DNA of 64,000 nt. It comes from Flavobacterium beibuense. GTDB lineage: Bacteria; Bacteroidota; Bacteroidia; Flavobacteriales; Flavobacteriaceae. Location of the stretch: positions 1 to 64,000 of the forward strand of contig NZ_JUIW01000007.1 in NCBI RefSeq assembly GCF_004151245.1, in the 5' to 3' direction. Shown in pieces: positions 9,208 to 17,890 of the stretch; position 1 is the stretch's first letter; the number at the start of each line of letters is the position of its first letter. A model generated the notes under the pieces. The model did not search any database. It was not told the DNA's origin and saw only the letters and a list, made by a program, of their open reading frames with translations. The position numbers and the translations under genes are program-made.

Positions 9208-9849
9208 TTATATTTCTATTTTTTTAAGTTCCTGATAGTTTCTGTTAAGGCGTTTAAGCAGTAAGCCATATATAAGCTTATAGAATAACCAAAATAGTGC
9301 TACAAACAGCAAAATAGCTATTATACCTACACCATAATAAAGCAGGTTAATTACAAAACCTTTTCCTTCCTGTTCTGCTTCCTGGAATAATTCAATCCAC
9401 TTAGGGTCATAAGTATGTACATATTGAATGGAAATTAATGCCAGGATAAAAGTAGCAATAAGTTTTACCATTATATAACGGGAAACAATTTTTCTGGACT
9501 TTAAAATGTTAGCCATTAGGTTTTTAACCTTATCTGTATTTTTAATTTTTTTGTAGTTAATATAAAACAGGTACATGAAAACTACATTTATACCCATGTC
9601 TATAACAGTGAAGGTTATGTTTAGAACCTCACCCATGTAGTTTACCATTGTTTTTGCGTTTTGAGTATCGCTTAGCATTAATGAAAGTGTTAGGAAAACC
9701 GCAAATTCAATAATGCTTATAAACAATATCCATTTTACTATAGAAGACGACTTTTTATGGAGCATGCCATAAATTTCGTGCTCAGAGATCCTTGGGTAGC
9801 GGTCTCCGTTCTTCTGCCAGTCATTTTTTAATTTATCTAATACGTCCAT
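9208..9849 (-). CDS. Four-TM membrane protein next to an ECF sigma factor
   Basis: I do not recognise a named family. The 213-residue protein has a ~40-residue cytosolic N-terminus (KLKNDWQKNGDRYPRISEHEI) followed by four hydrophobic segments at about residues 38-60, 70-98, 120-145 and 165-200. It starts 12 bases after the sigma gene, a position often taken by anti-sigma factors. The N-terminal domain could be the sigma-binding part, but it lacks a zinc-binding HxxxCxxC motif. The anti-sigma role is an inference from position only. Confidence 0.65.
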   Translation of the reverse strand: MDVLDKLKNDWQKNGDRYPRISEHEIYGMLHKKSSSIVKWILFISIIEFAVFLTLSLMLSDTQNAKTMVNYMGEVLNITFTVIDMGINVVFMYLFYINYKKIKNTDKVKNLMANILKSRKIVSRYIMVKLIATFILALISIQYVHTYDPKWIELFQEAEQEGKGFVINLLYYGVGIIAILLFVALFWLFYKLIYGLLLKRLNRNYQELKKIEI

Positions 9850-9861
9850 CTTATATCCTTG

Positions 9862-10356
9862 TTACGGATTTAATATTTTTTTCAGTTTCCCTTTTATTCT
9901 GTTCATTTTTACCCTTGCGTTCACTTCGCTAATACCAAGGGTGTCGGCAATCTCGCCATAGTCCTTATCCTCAAGGTACATAAACACCAGTGCCTTTTCT
10001 ATATCGTTAAGCTGATGCACCGCCTGGTAGAGGAGTTTGAGGTGTTCTTCTTCTTCATAATCATATTCCTCCTGATTTACTTTATGTATGGTGTTGTTAA
10101 ACTCTACGGTATTAACCGTTCTTGATTTTTTTCGGTAAAGGGTAATGGCCGTATTAAGTGCCACCCTGTATGCCCAGGTAGTAAATTTAGAGTCGCCCCT
10201 AAATTGCGGAAACGCTTTCCATAGCTGTATGGTAATTTCCTGAAAAAGGTCTTTGTGGGCATCTTCACTATCCGTGTAGAGCCTGCATATTTTGTGTATC
10301 AGGTTTTGATTTTCCTGAAGCTGTTCAACAAATGACCTTTCTAATTCCGATCCCAT
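9862..10356 (-). CDS. RNA polymerase ECF sigma factor
   Basis: The 164-residue protein has sigma region 2 (FRGDSKFTTWAYRVALNTAITLYRKK split across residues 55-80, with the -10 recognition FTTWAYR) and region 4 (LEDKDYGEIADTLGISEVNA, the helix-turn-helix) near residues 125-150. The two are joined by an acidic linker (EEYDYEEEEH). It should direct polymerase to extracytoplasmic-stress promoters. It lies 40 bases after the DUF3810 gene and 12 before a four-TM protein, followed by a TraB/GumN gene. All four run the same way and may form one regulon-operon. Confidence 0.9.
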   Translation of the reverse strand: MGSELERSFVEQLQENQNLIHKICRLYTDSEDAHKDLFQEITIQLWKAFPQFRGDSKFTTWAYRVALNTAITLYRKKSRTVNTVEFNNTIHKVNQEEYDYEEEEHLKLLYQAVHQLNDIEKALVFMYLEDKDYGEIADTLGISEVNARVKMNRIKGKLKKILNP

Positions 10357-10396
10357 GATGTATTGGTATATGGAAATGTAAAAATGTTACACCTTG

Positions 10397-11458
10397 TTAT
10401 AAATCTTTTTCTTTATAATAATTCACTAAGTATCCCACAAATTTGCTATAGGTTTCAAGTCCATCTTTCTGGTGGTTCATTTTCAGGTAATTATCATAAA
10501 AACCTTTAAAAATAACTTCTATAAAAGAGGAGTAATAATCGTTAAACTGTTCGCTTTCCTCAAAGTTGCGAAGTATACCGTTATTAATAAGCGGCAGCAG
10601 GCTCTTTGCCTGTTCCTCATCTATCTTTTCTATATTCCTTAAACAGTATTTTAAGGCAAACACGTAGCCCGAATATTTAAAGTATAAATCGTCGTTATGT
10701 ATAGATGCCATATACCCAATAAAGTTGGCCTCGCTTTCGCTGGCATAACCCAACTGGTGCGACATCTCGTGGCAGGTGGTGGTAGGGTAGTTGTACAACG
10801 GAAGGTTGTAGTTTACCTGAGCCTCATTGGTAAACGGGTTAAGGTATCCGCCAAAGCCCATGTAAGACAGTGGCGTACTTATAAGCGACGACTTAACGCT
10901 TTCGGTCTTATACGTAAAAAACGGATATACCTTTGAAAGGTTGTCGTATCCGTTTTGAGCCTTATCATAAATCTGGCTTACTGTATACGGGTTTACCACC
11001 TTTAAACTGTCGTTAGGTTCAATAAGGTTATGCATGTTATTGGCTTTTACAATAAGGCGCTTGGTAAAGGCCAGCAGCTCGTCCTGAGTATATTTTTTTT
11101 CGAAGCCCATTTTTTCGTTCAGCGGAACCCTATGGTAGTTTACCGCCCAAAGTGAATAGAACAAAAAGTAGAATACCGAGAAAAAGCTAAGTATGCTTAA
11201 AATATTGCTTTTGTACTCCCTACGCCATGTTTTTCGGGTTTTCCAGAGCCAGCGAAGAATAAAGAAAATAACAATGCCATAAATGATGTCGCCTACTGAG
11301 AAGCCGAATAATCCGAAAAAAGTACGGGAGCATTTTGCGATAAAAGGGTAGAGGCCGTTGCTGTAATAGTTCTCAACAAATTCGGGGAAAAAAGATAATA
11401 CGTTTACAATCAATATCTGTACAAACAGCAAAATACTCAGTATAATCTTTTTCTTCAT
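10397..11458 (-). CDS. DUF3810 family membrane protein, putative metallopeptidase
   Basis: The 353-residue protein has an N-terminal membrane helix, two more helices within residues 45-100 and a long extracytoplasmic domain with the motif CHEMSHQLGYASESEAN. HEMSH has the HExxH zinc-binding form, and the downstream E in SESEAN could be the third ligand. This is the DUF3810 signature. Catalytic activity is likely but unproven for the family. It is the first gene of the minus-strand cluster that includes the ECF sigma factor. It is divergent from the ferredoxin gene. Confidence 0.85.
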   Translation of the reverse strand: MKKKIILSILLFVQILIVNVLSFFPEFVENYYSNGLYPFIAKCSRTFFGLFGFSVGDIIYGIVIFFILRWLWKTRKTWRREYKSNILSILSFFSVFYFLFYSLWAVNYHRVPLNEKMGFEKKYTQDELLAFTKRLIVKANNMHNLIEPNDSLKVVNPYTVSQIYDKAQNGYDNLSKVYPFFTYKTESVKSSLISTPLSYMGFGGYLNPFTNEAQVNYNLPLYNYPTTTCHEMSHQLGYASESEANFIGYMASIHNDDLYFKYSGYVFALKYCLRNIEKIDEEQAKSLLPLINNGILRNFEESEQFNDYYSSFIEVIFKGFYDNYLKMNHQKDGLETYSKFVGYLVNYYKEKDL

Positions 11459-11492
11459 CAGGTTAATGTCTATGAGTTGTAAATATAAGTAG

Positions 11493-11500
11493 TATTTTTG
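11493..11500 (+). promoter_or_regulatory. -7 promoter element (TATTTTTG)
   Basis: An exact TAnnTTTG match lies 29 bases before the ferredoxin start codon, in the divergent interval. Confidence 0.55.
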
Positions 11501-11529
11501 TACTGATAAACTGTTACTGTGTTAACCCG

Positions 11530-11805
11530 ATGAAAAAGATTGATGCTCCCGAGAAGGTTATTTTTATGTGTGACGGAAAAAAATGCGGCCGCTACAACAA
11601 GTCGTTGCGCAAATGCTTTAAGGAGGAACTTAAAGAGGCAGGGCTTAAAAAGGACGTGGAGATTATTCGTATGGATTGTACCGATAATTGTAAGAACGCT
11701 CCCGTAATAAGCCTGCAGCCGCAAAACGTATGGCTTGCCGAAGTAAGCGAAAAGGCCGTACCGCAAATAGTAAAAGAATATTTAGTAAATAATAGTAAAC
11801 AATAA
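11530..11805 (+). CDS. Thioredoxin-like [2Fe-2S] ferredoxin domain protein
   Basis: The 91-residue protein has the cysteine arrangement of thioredoxin-like [2Fe-2S] proteins: FMCDGKKC near residues 13-19 and DCTDNCKNAPVI near residues 50-60. It is expected to be a cytosolic electron carrier, but no partner oxidoreductase is adjacent. It ends 5 bases before the PepD start codon, so the two are very probably co-transcribed, although a functional link is not obvious. Confidence 0.8.
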   Translation: MKKIDAPEKVIFMCDGKKCGRYNKSLRKCFKEELKEAGLKKDVEIIRMDCTDNCKNAPVISLQPQNVWLAEVSEKAVPQIVKEYLVNNSKQ

Positions 11806-11810
11806 ATTTA

Positions 11811-13277
11811 ATGAGCCAGGAAGTAAGAAACCTTGAGCCTAAAGCGCTCTGGAACAAATTTGCCGACCTGAATGCCGTACCAAGGCCTTCTAAAAAAGAA
11901 GAAAGGGTAATTGCCTTTATGAAAGACTTTGGTGCTAAACTGGGGCTGGAAACCATAGAAGACGAAGTAGGTAACGTTATTATAAAAAAGCCTGCCACAC
12001 CGGGCATGGAAAACCGCAAAACCATTGTTATGCAGTCGCATCTTGATATGGTGCATCAAAAAAATGCCGATACGGTTTTTGATTTTGATACTCAGGGTAT
12101 CGAGATGTATGTGGATGGCGACTGGGTACGTGCTAAAGGTACAACCCTGGGGGCAGATAACGGTTTAGGTGTTGCTACCATTATGGCTGTTTTAGAAAGC
12201 ACAGATATTAAACACCCTGCTATAGAAGCCCTTTTCACTATTGATGAAGAAACAGGAATGACAGGTGCAATGGGCCTTAAAGGCGGACTACTAAACGGTG
12301 AGATACTGCTTAACCTGGATACCGAAGAGGATGATGAAATTGATATAGGATGTGCAGGTGGCGTTGATGTAACTGCCGAAAGGGCGTATAACGAAGAAGA
12401 AACTCCGGAGAACTCTGTAGGGTATACCATTACCATAAAAGGCCTTAACGGCGGACACAGCGGTATGGATATAGACAAAGGTTTAGGGAATGCCAATAAG
12501 ATTATGAACCGCCTGTTATTTGACAGCTTTGAGAACTTCGGTCTTCAGATTGTTGAGATTAACGGAGGAAGCCTTCGTAATGCTATTCCGCGTGAGAGCT
12601 TTGCTAAGGTTGTTATTTCTGAAATTTTTGATGAGGCTTTTGTGTTTGATATGCAGGAGGTTATCAACGATATTAAAACAGAATTCAAAACTACCGAACC
12701 TAACCTTGAAATAAAGATAGAGAAATTAGGCGATACACCTGCTAAGGTTATGGAACTTGGTGTTCAGGAAGGCCTTGTGCGTGCACTTTATACTGCACAC
12801 AACGGGGTATACCGCATGAGTGCCGATATGGAAAACCTTGTGGAAACGTCAAACAACATTGCAAGGGTAATTGTAAAAGACGGTAAGATACACATAGGGT
12901 GCTTAACGCGCTCGTCTGTAGAAACGTCTAAGTTTGACCTTGCCAATGCGCTTCGTTCGGCATTCGAACTGATAGGCTGTGAGGTCACCTTCTCTGGTTC
13001 TTACCCGGGATGGACACCTAACGTTAGCTCGCCTATACTTGAAGTATTAAAAGAGATATACGAAAAGCAAAATAACGAGAAACCTCACGTTGTGGCATGC
13101 CACGCCGGGCTTGAGTGTGGTATATTAGGTACTAACTACCCTGATATGGATATGATATCGTTTGGCCCTACCATTAAAGGGGCGCACTCTCCGGATGAAA
13201 GAGCAAGTATCAAATCGGCTCAAAAATACTGGAAATTCGTACTTGAGATATTAGAAAATATCCCGATGAAAAACTAA
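11811..13277 (+). CDS. pepD: Aminoacyl-histidine dipeptidase (cytosol nonspecific dipeptidase)
   Basis: The 488-residue protein is a full-length M20 metallopeptidase. The metal ligands and catalytic residues are visible in order: MQSHLDMV, GADNGLG, DEETGMTGA (catalytic Glu pair), NLDTEEDDE and, near the C-terminus, HAGLECGI. The dimerisation lid carries GGHSGMDID. It should hydrolyse dipeptides with broad specificity, including Xaa-His, in the cytosol. It is co-directional with, and 5 bases after, the small ferredoxin-like gene. A strong terminator follows. Confidence 0.92.
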   Translation: MSQEVRNLEPKALWNKFADLNAVPRPSKKEERVIAFMKDFGAKLGLETIEDEVGNVIIKKPATPGMENRKTIVMQSHLDMVHQKNADTVFDFDTQGIEMYVDGDWVRAKGTTLGADNGLGVATIMAVLESTDIKHPAIEALFTIDEETGMTGAMGLKGGLLNGEILLNLDTEEDDEIDIGCAGGVDVTAERAYNEEETPENSVGYTITIKGLNGGHSGMDIDKGLGNANKIMNRLLFDSFENFGLQIVEINGGSLRNAIPRESFAKVVISEIFDEAFVFDMQEVINDIKTEFKTTEPNLEIKIEKLGDTPAKVMELGVQEGLVRALYTAHNGVYRMSADMENLVETSNNIARVIVKDGKIHIGCLTRSSVETSKFDLANALRSAFELIGCEVTFSGSYPGWTPNVSSPILEVLKEIYEKQNNEKPHVVACHAGLECGILGTNYPDMDMISFGPTIKGAHSPDERASIKSAQKYWKFVLEILENIPMKN

Positions 13278-13303
13278 TATAAGCTGTTTATTTACAGTAA
13301 ATT

Positions 13304-13334
13304 AAAATCCCCGCAACAGCGGGGATTTTTTTTA
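13304..13334 (+). terminator. Rho-independent terminator after pepD
   Basis: The 9-bp stem AATCCCCGC / GCGGGGATT has a 4-base loop and runs into a T tract. Confidence 0.85.
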
Positions 13335-13402
13335 TTAAAAACTATTGTAAAATATATACCTTTAAATCGCTTTTAGCGTTATTCAATAAACCACCTTATT
13401 TA

Positions 13403-14428
13403 ATGAAAAAGATATTGTTTGCAGCATTGTTTGCCTGCATCTTGTTTTCCTGTAAACAAAACAAACCGGAAACGGTAGAGCGTGCCTTTTACTATTGGAA
13501 AAGTAATGAATGGCATATTAGTGAGATTGAAACAAACGTACTTGACTCAGCTCAGGTCACTAAAGTTTATGTCAAGTTTTTTGAAGTGGAAAAGAACGAT
13601 GTTATGGGTAATATTCCTATTTCAAAAACATCATTGTCTTTTTATGACATAAAGGATTCCTTTACTTTTGTTCCTACGGTTTATTTGCATAACGATGTTT
13701 TTTCTAAGATAGATAAAGGCGGCCTTGACACCCTGGCAAATAATGTAAACTACCTGATAGATAAGTATGTCAATGATAAGTTGGTGCCCGATGCGGTTAC
13801 AGAGTACCAAATGGATTGCGACTGGACACCGTCTACTAAAGACAATTATTTTTATTTCCTTAAAAAGTTAAAAGAGCTTTCGGGTAAAAAAATAAGTTGT
13901 ACGCTAAGGCTCTATCCCTATAAGTATGCCGATAAGATGGGAGTACCTCCTGTAGACAGTGCCATGCTTATGTGCTATAACCTTATTAACCCAATGAAAA
14001 ACCACGACAAGAACTCAATATTAGATATTGATGAACTGTCTTCTTACCTGGGAGATTTTAATTACCCGCTTCACCTTGATGTGGCTTTGCCTTTATATTC
14101 GTGGGCGCATGTATACCAAAACAATCAGTTTGTACAGGTATTGTATACCGATATTAAGGAGCTTAAAAAATCCCTTAAACCACAAAAAGACCTGTGGTAT
14201 GAAGTTACCGAAGATATAGAGGTAAACGATTTTTACTTAAGGAAAGGCGATAAAGTAAAAATTGAAGAAATGAGCGCCGACTATATTAATAAAGCGATTG
14301 CCGTTATAACTAAGAAAGTGCCTTTTGATAAAAACATTACGGTAAGCTTTTTCCATCTTGACGAAACACAACTAAGCCCTTACACAAATGAAGAGATTTC
14401 AGCTTTTTATACTGGTTTTACTAAGTAG
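13403..14428 (+). CDS. Lipoprotein, possible glycosidase-like (TIM-barrel) protein
   Basis: The 341-residue protein begins with a lipoprotein signal (MKKILFAALFACILFSC, lipobox LFSC). The mature part has features of a beta/alpha barrel related to GH18-like or DUF3142 proteins: YQMDCDWTPSTKDNYFYFLK, an acidic motif at a barrel-strand position; the alternating strand MLMCYN; and LDVALPLYSWA. This is suggestive only, since no exact GH18 DxxDxDxE motif is present. It overlaps the next gene by 41 bases, so translation of the two is probably coupled and the products may cooperate in the periplasm. Confidence 0.6.
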   Translation: MKKILFAALFACILFSCKQNKPETVERAFYYWKSNEWHISEIETNVLDSAQVTKVYVKFFEVEKNDVMGNIPISKTSLSFYDIKDSFTFVPTVYLHNDVFSKIDKGGLDTLANNVNYLIDKYVNDKLVPDAVTEYQMDCDWTPSTKDNYFYFLKKLKELSGKKISCTLRLYPYKYADKMGVPPVDSAMLMCYNLINPMKNHDKNSILDIDELSSYLGDFNYPLHLDVALPLYSWAHVYQNNQFVQVLYTDIKELKKSLKPQKDLWYEVTEDIEVNDFYLRKGDKVKIEEMSADYINKAIAVITKKVPFDKNITVSFFHLDETQLSPYTNEEISAFYTGFTK

Positions 14429-16631
14429 CTCTATTATAGGGTATCCCTGTGGGTATTACCCTTATGGCGATGATGTACGCATGTGCTTTTTTAAGCCTGA
14501 AAGTCAGGATTACGAATATTATTCACCATTTTTCTATACCTCACAGTATTTTAACGACATTGAGGCAGATAACGGCACACATGATTTGCCTAACGATATT
14601 TTTTGGTATAACTACTGTAATGGTAAAGTACCTATGCCGGCTGTAAAAGAGTGTGTTTATGCTCTTCCTGCAAATGATTTGGACAAGGCTTCACTTAACG
14701 GTATGGTTCAGCATCTTATTAATGCCAATGATACCGATGCGCTCAACTATTTAAGGTTTGCCAAACAGTGTGAGCCCGCTAACGGGGTTTATAGTGATCC
14801 GTGGGAAAAGGATGAAGAAAGTTTGGTAAAACAAAGACAACAACTTATAGCAAAGGCTATTGAGTATAGTGAGGCATCCGGTAAAAAGGAATTTAAACAG
14901 CGTTATGCTTTTTTAGCCATACGCCTGGCGTATTACAATGGTAATTATGACACTATAAGGAGCTTATATAAGGAGCTATTCTTACAATCGGCAAACAAAG
15001 ATGTGGTGTATTACTGGGCAATGTATTTTTATACATTAACTGTTCAGGACAATGCACAAGCGGGCTACTATGCAGCACAGGTATTTGCCAATGCGCCCGA
15101 CAAGCGTTTTGCAGTTTACAGCTCGTTTGAAAAGAATCAGCCCCTGGATGAGGTTTTACGCTTTGCCCAAAACGATAAGGAAAAAGCGAATATTTATGTT
15201 TTAGCTGCTATTAGAAAACTTGACAGGACTTTAGATTATATGGAGAAAGCATATAAACTTGATTCCAATAACGAGGGGCTTGGCTTTATTATGCTAAGGG
15301 AGGTAAACAAATTGGAAGACTGGATACATACGCCTTACTATACACTTTTTACTCCGGGAGTAACGACAGAAAATTATCCTGACAGTACTGAAGAAGTTAT
15401 AATGAAAAGGGTGGAACAAGACAGGCAGTATGCCCGTGAGGTGCTATTGTTTGTAAATTCTATGAAGACCGACGATGTGTACTGGCTACAGGTAAAGGCT
15501 AATTTAGAGCTGCTTACGCAACAGTATAAGGAGTGTTTAAAGACTGTAAAAAAGCTGAATAAAAAGAAAATAGATACTATTGAGGCTAAAAATCAGATTG
15601 AAAAGATATATGCTATAGCAGTAACGGCTTCTCAGGAAAAAGGTAAGGCTGTAATTCCTAAAAAAGTAAAACCGCTGCTGCTAAAGTTTAAGGATGACCA
15701 AAGGTTTGTTTTTGCCATTGGCAGGGAGTTGGAGTATAAAGGTAACACTACCGATGCGGCTTTAATGTATTGTAATCTTGTAAGTAAATTTTATGGAGAA
15801 GGTAACCGATGGTCTGATGTTTTCTGGAAGGACGGAAAAAATACAGGTAATGATTACGACTACTATAACGACTGGTTTACTTATCTTGATTTTAATTATA
15901 CACCGCAGCAAATAGAGCAACTTATAGAAAACATAAAGAACAATAAGGCTAACGATTCGTTTTCCGAGTGGAAATACTCCTGGATAACGACTAAGCTAAG
16001 TGTTCTATATGACCTGTTGGGAACAAAATACATAAGGTTAAATAAGCTTGAAGAAGCTGCCGCAGTATATGAAAAGGCAGGGAACAGGCACTGGGAAGAC
16101 AACTATGGCTTTTGGGAAAGAAAATCGTTTTTTAGTAATGGGAATCAGTTTGATCAAAATCCTTTCTATACGCTTAAATATACTCCGGAGTTTATCCCGA
16201 TGCGTGATACAATTAAGCTGAACAAGTATACGGTAACAAAGCAGCTTATTAATTATCTGGCGAAAGCAGAGGATAAAAATGAAAAGGACAGGGATTATTA
16301 TTATTTCCTTGTGGCCAACTGTTATTATAATATGACCAATTACGGTAACTCATGGATGATGCGACGTTATTATAAGAGTTACTCTGAAATAAAAGGCCTT
16401 GAAGATGATGAGGAATATTACGATTGCATTTTGGCTAAAAAATATTATTACAAAGCCTTTGAAAATGCTAAAACAGATAAGTTTAAAGCACTTTGCTTAA
16501 GGATGATAGCTGCCTGTAATAAGAATGAAGATGATAAAGAGTTATTGGAATTTGCAACAAGCAAGGAAATGTATGAGGAACTAACCTCTAACTGTACACG
16601 ATTTGCAGATTATTTTAAAGCAAGAAGATAA
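14388..16631 (+). CDS. Large secreted protein of unknown function, TPR-like helical
   Basis: The 747-residue protein has a signal peptide (MKRFQLFILVLLSSSIIG) followed by a Tyr/Cys-rich mature N-terminus (YPCGYYPYGDDVRMC). The body is alpha-helical with TPR-like repeats such as YAFLAIRLAYYNGNYDTIR, AGYYAAQVFANAPDK and KLEEAAAVYEKAGNRHWED. I recognise no catalytic motif. ATG 14388 lies 41 bases inside the preceding lipoprotein gene; no other start preserves the signal peptide. The overlap and a shared terminator indicate a two-gene operon. Confidence 0.75.
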   Translation: MKRFQLFILVLLSSSIIGYPCGYYPYGDDVRMCFFKPESQDYEYYSPFFYTSQYFNDIEADNGTHDLPNDIFWYNYCNGKVPMPAVKECVYALPANDLDKASLNGMVQHLINANDTDALNYLRFAKQCEPANGVYSDPWEKDEESLVKQRQQLIAKAIEYSEASGKKEFKQRYAFLAIRLAYYNGNYDTIRSLYKELFLQSANKDVVYYWAMYFYTLTVQDNAQAGYYAAQVFANAPDKRFAVYSSFEKNQPLDEVLRFAQNDKEKANIYVLAAIRKLDRTLDYMEKAYKLDSNNEGLGFIMLREVNKLEDWIHTPYYTLFTPGVTTENYPDSTEEVIMKRVEQDRQYAREVLLFVNSMKTDDVYWLQVKANLELLTQQYKECLKTVKKLNKKKIDTIEAKNQIEKIYAIAVTASQEKGKAVIPKKVKPLLLKFKDDQRFVFAIGRELEYKGNTTDAALMYCNLVSKFYGEGNRWSDVFWKDGKNTGNDYDYYNDWFTYLDFNYTPQQIEQLIENIKNNKANDSFSEWKYSWITTKLSVLYDLLGTKYIRLNKLEEAAAVYEKAGNRHWEDNYGFWERKSFFSNGNQFDQNPFYTLKYTPEFIPMRDTIKLNKYTVTKQLINYLAKAEDKNEKDRDYYYFLVANCYYNMTNYGNSWMMRRYYKSYSEIKGLEDDEEYYDCILAKKYYYKAFENAKTDKFKALCLRMIAACNKNEDDKELLEFATSKEMYEELTSNCTRFADYFKARR

Positions 16632-16634
16632 AAC

Positions 16635-16662
16635 AAAAATCCCCGCAATAGCGGGGATTTTT
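16635..16662. terminator. Bidirectional terminator between convergent genes
   Basis: The stem AATCCCCGC / GCGGGGATT has A-runs on one side and T-runs on the other, and serves both the TPR-like gene and the minus-strand lipoprotein gene. It is almost identical to the hairpin after pepD. Confidence 0.8.
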
Positions 16663-16670
16663 ATGTTAGA

Positions 16671-17130
16671 TTATTTAACAGGAGCATTAGTGTAGCCAAA
16701 AAGATTTATTTTTGAATTATTGATCTTATATACTACAACCACTCTTATTTCTTGATTAGCTGAGGTTTCTTTAGGAATATAGTCAAATTCAAATTTATTA
16801 TCTCCCGTCTTTTTATACTCAATTTTGTTGCTGTCATCATATATGTTTGATTCATTATAATAATGAAGCTCAAACTCCGGGTATTTCTGTATTTCAGATA
16901 GTATACCCTCTATGGTATTTACTTTATTTGATTTTAGTTCGAATGTTTGAGGGATAAGGTATAACTGAGTGTTTTCAGCTTTCTCAAGTTCGCTTTTAGA
17001 AATAATATCGATAAGTGAATCATTCTGTTTTTCCAAAGATGATACTTTTATGGTTAAGTTTCTCTAATTCATTATTGTTACAAGAGATTAAACAAACTGA
17101 AATTATTAAAGGGAATAGTATATGTTTCAT
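16671..17130 (-). pseudogene. Lipoprotein gene split by a +1 frameshift
   Basis: The reading frame from ATG 17130 encodes a lipoprotein signal (MKHILFPLIISVCLISC, then NNNELEKLNHK). It is then thrown into a short dead end. The long frame ending at 16671 has no proper start: its best candidate is TTG 17036, and its upstream stop is at 17064-17066. Removing one A from the minus-strand AAAA run (plus positions 17046-17049) joins the two into one 152-residue lipoprotein with a coiled-coil stretch (NELEKLNHK-VSSLEKQNDS). ATG 17130 overlaps the stop of the pentapeptide gene as ATGA, which supports it as the true start. It could be a real mutation, a sequencing indel or, least likely, programmed frameshifting. 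The family is unknown. Confidence 0.75.
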
Positions 17131-17693
17131 GATATCACAATATTAAACTTATCTAATAAGCCTGTTACGTCAGGTAGTGAGAATTTAGCTTTTTTAATGC
17201 GGTTCTGTTCCGGGTCTATGGAGTAGTTTATTGAGGAACGCAAATCGGCTTTCTCCAATATGGTATTTTCAAATATGGCATGTTTAAAGTCGCAGTTGGT
17301 AAACGAAGCCTCGGTAAAATCGGTTTCTGTAAGGTCGGCTTCCTGCAGGTTGCAGTTTATAAAGTGCGACTTTTTAAGCTTAAGCTGATAGAACGAAGTA
17401 AGGTTTAGGTAGCAGTCGGTAAAGTTCATGGCAAGCAAAAACGGATCGGCAATGCTAAAGTTAAGCCCCGTTAGTTTACAGTCTTTAAAAAACACTTCTT
17501 TAAACCCTGTGCCCTTGCATTTTGCATTGCTAAAGTTACAGTCGGTAAAGTCACATTCGGTAAACATCACACCGGTTAAATCTGTTCCCGAGAAATTACA
17601 ACCCGTAAACGTGCAGTTTTCATATTCGCCTCTGGCAAATGCTGAGGTGGTGTAATCTTTACCTTTAAAATCGATACCTTCTGTAAACTCCAT
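17127..17693 (-). CDS. Pentapeptide repeat protein
   Basis: The 188-residue protein consists mostly of pentapeptide repeats of the A(D/N)Lxx type with central F or L, such as CTFTG CNFSG TDLTG VMFTE CDFTD CNFSN, interrupted near residue 80 and resuming to about residue 160. It should fold as a right-handed quadrilateral beta-helix resembling Qnr/MfpA proteins, which mimic DNA and protect gyrase. A Qnr-like role is possible but cannot be assigned, because many such proteins have unknown roles. Its stop overlaps the start of the frameshifted lipoprotein gene by 4 bases. Confidence 0.85.
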   Translation of the reverse strand: MEFTEGIDFKGKDYTTSAFARGEYENCTFTGCNFSGTDLTGVMFTECDFTDCNFSNAKCKGTGFKEVFFKDCKLTGLNFSIADPFLLAMNFTDCYLNLTSFYQLKLKKSHFINCNLQEADLTETDFTEASFTNCDFKHAIFENTILEKADLRSSINYSIDPEQNRIKKAKFSLPDVTGLLDKFNIVIS

Positions 17694-17739
17694 AATTTTT
17701 TATTGAAGTGCTAAAATAAGAAAGTATCCTGAGTTGAGA

Positions 17740-17889
17740 TTGAGATTTCTCGACTGCACTGCGTTCCGCTCGAAATGACAGAGCATCTTAATATCATAAA
17801 GGGTTTCCATTTCGACCTTGTGGAGAAATCTTAAACATTTAGTAATTGAGATTTCTCCACTTCGCTTCGCTGCGGTCGAAATGACAGAA
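17740..17889. repeat. REP/BIME-like elements (one paired, one single)
   Basis: Positions 17740-17834 hold a two-armed element with ends TTGAGATTT / AAATCTTAA, matching the element at 6023-6128 in architecture. A single arm follows at 17845-17889 (TTGAGATTTCTCCACTTCG... to GACAGAAA). The block fills the interval between the pentapeptide gene and the DUF6265 gene. Confidence 0.75.
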
Positions 17890-17890
17890 A

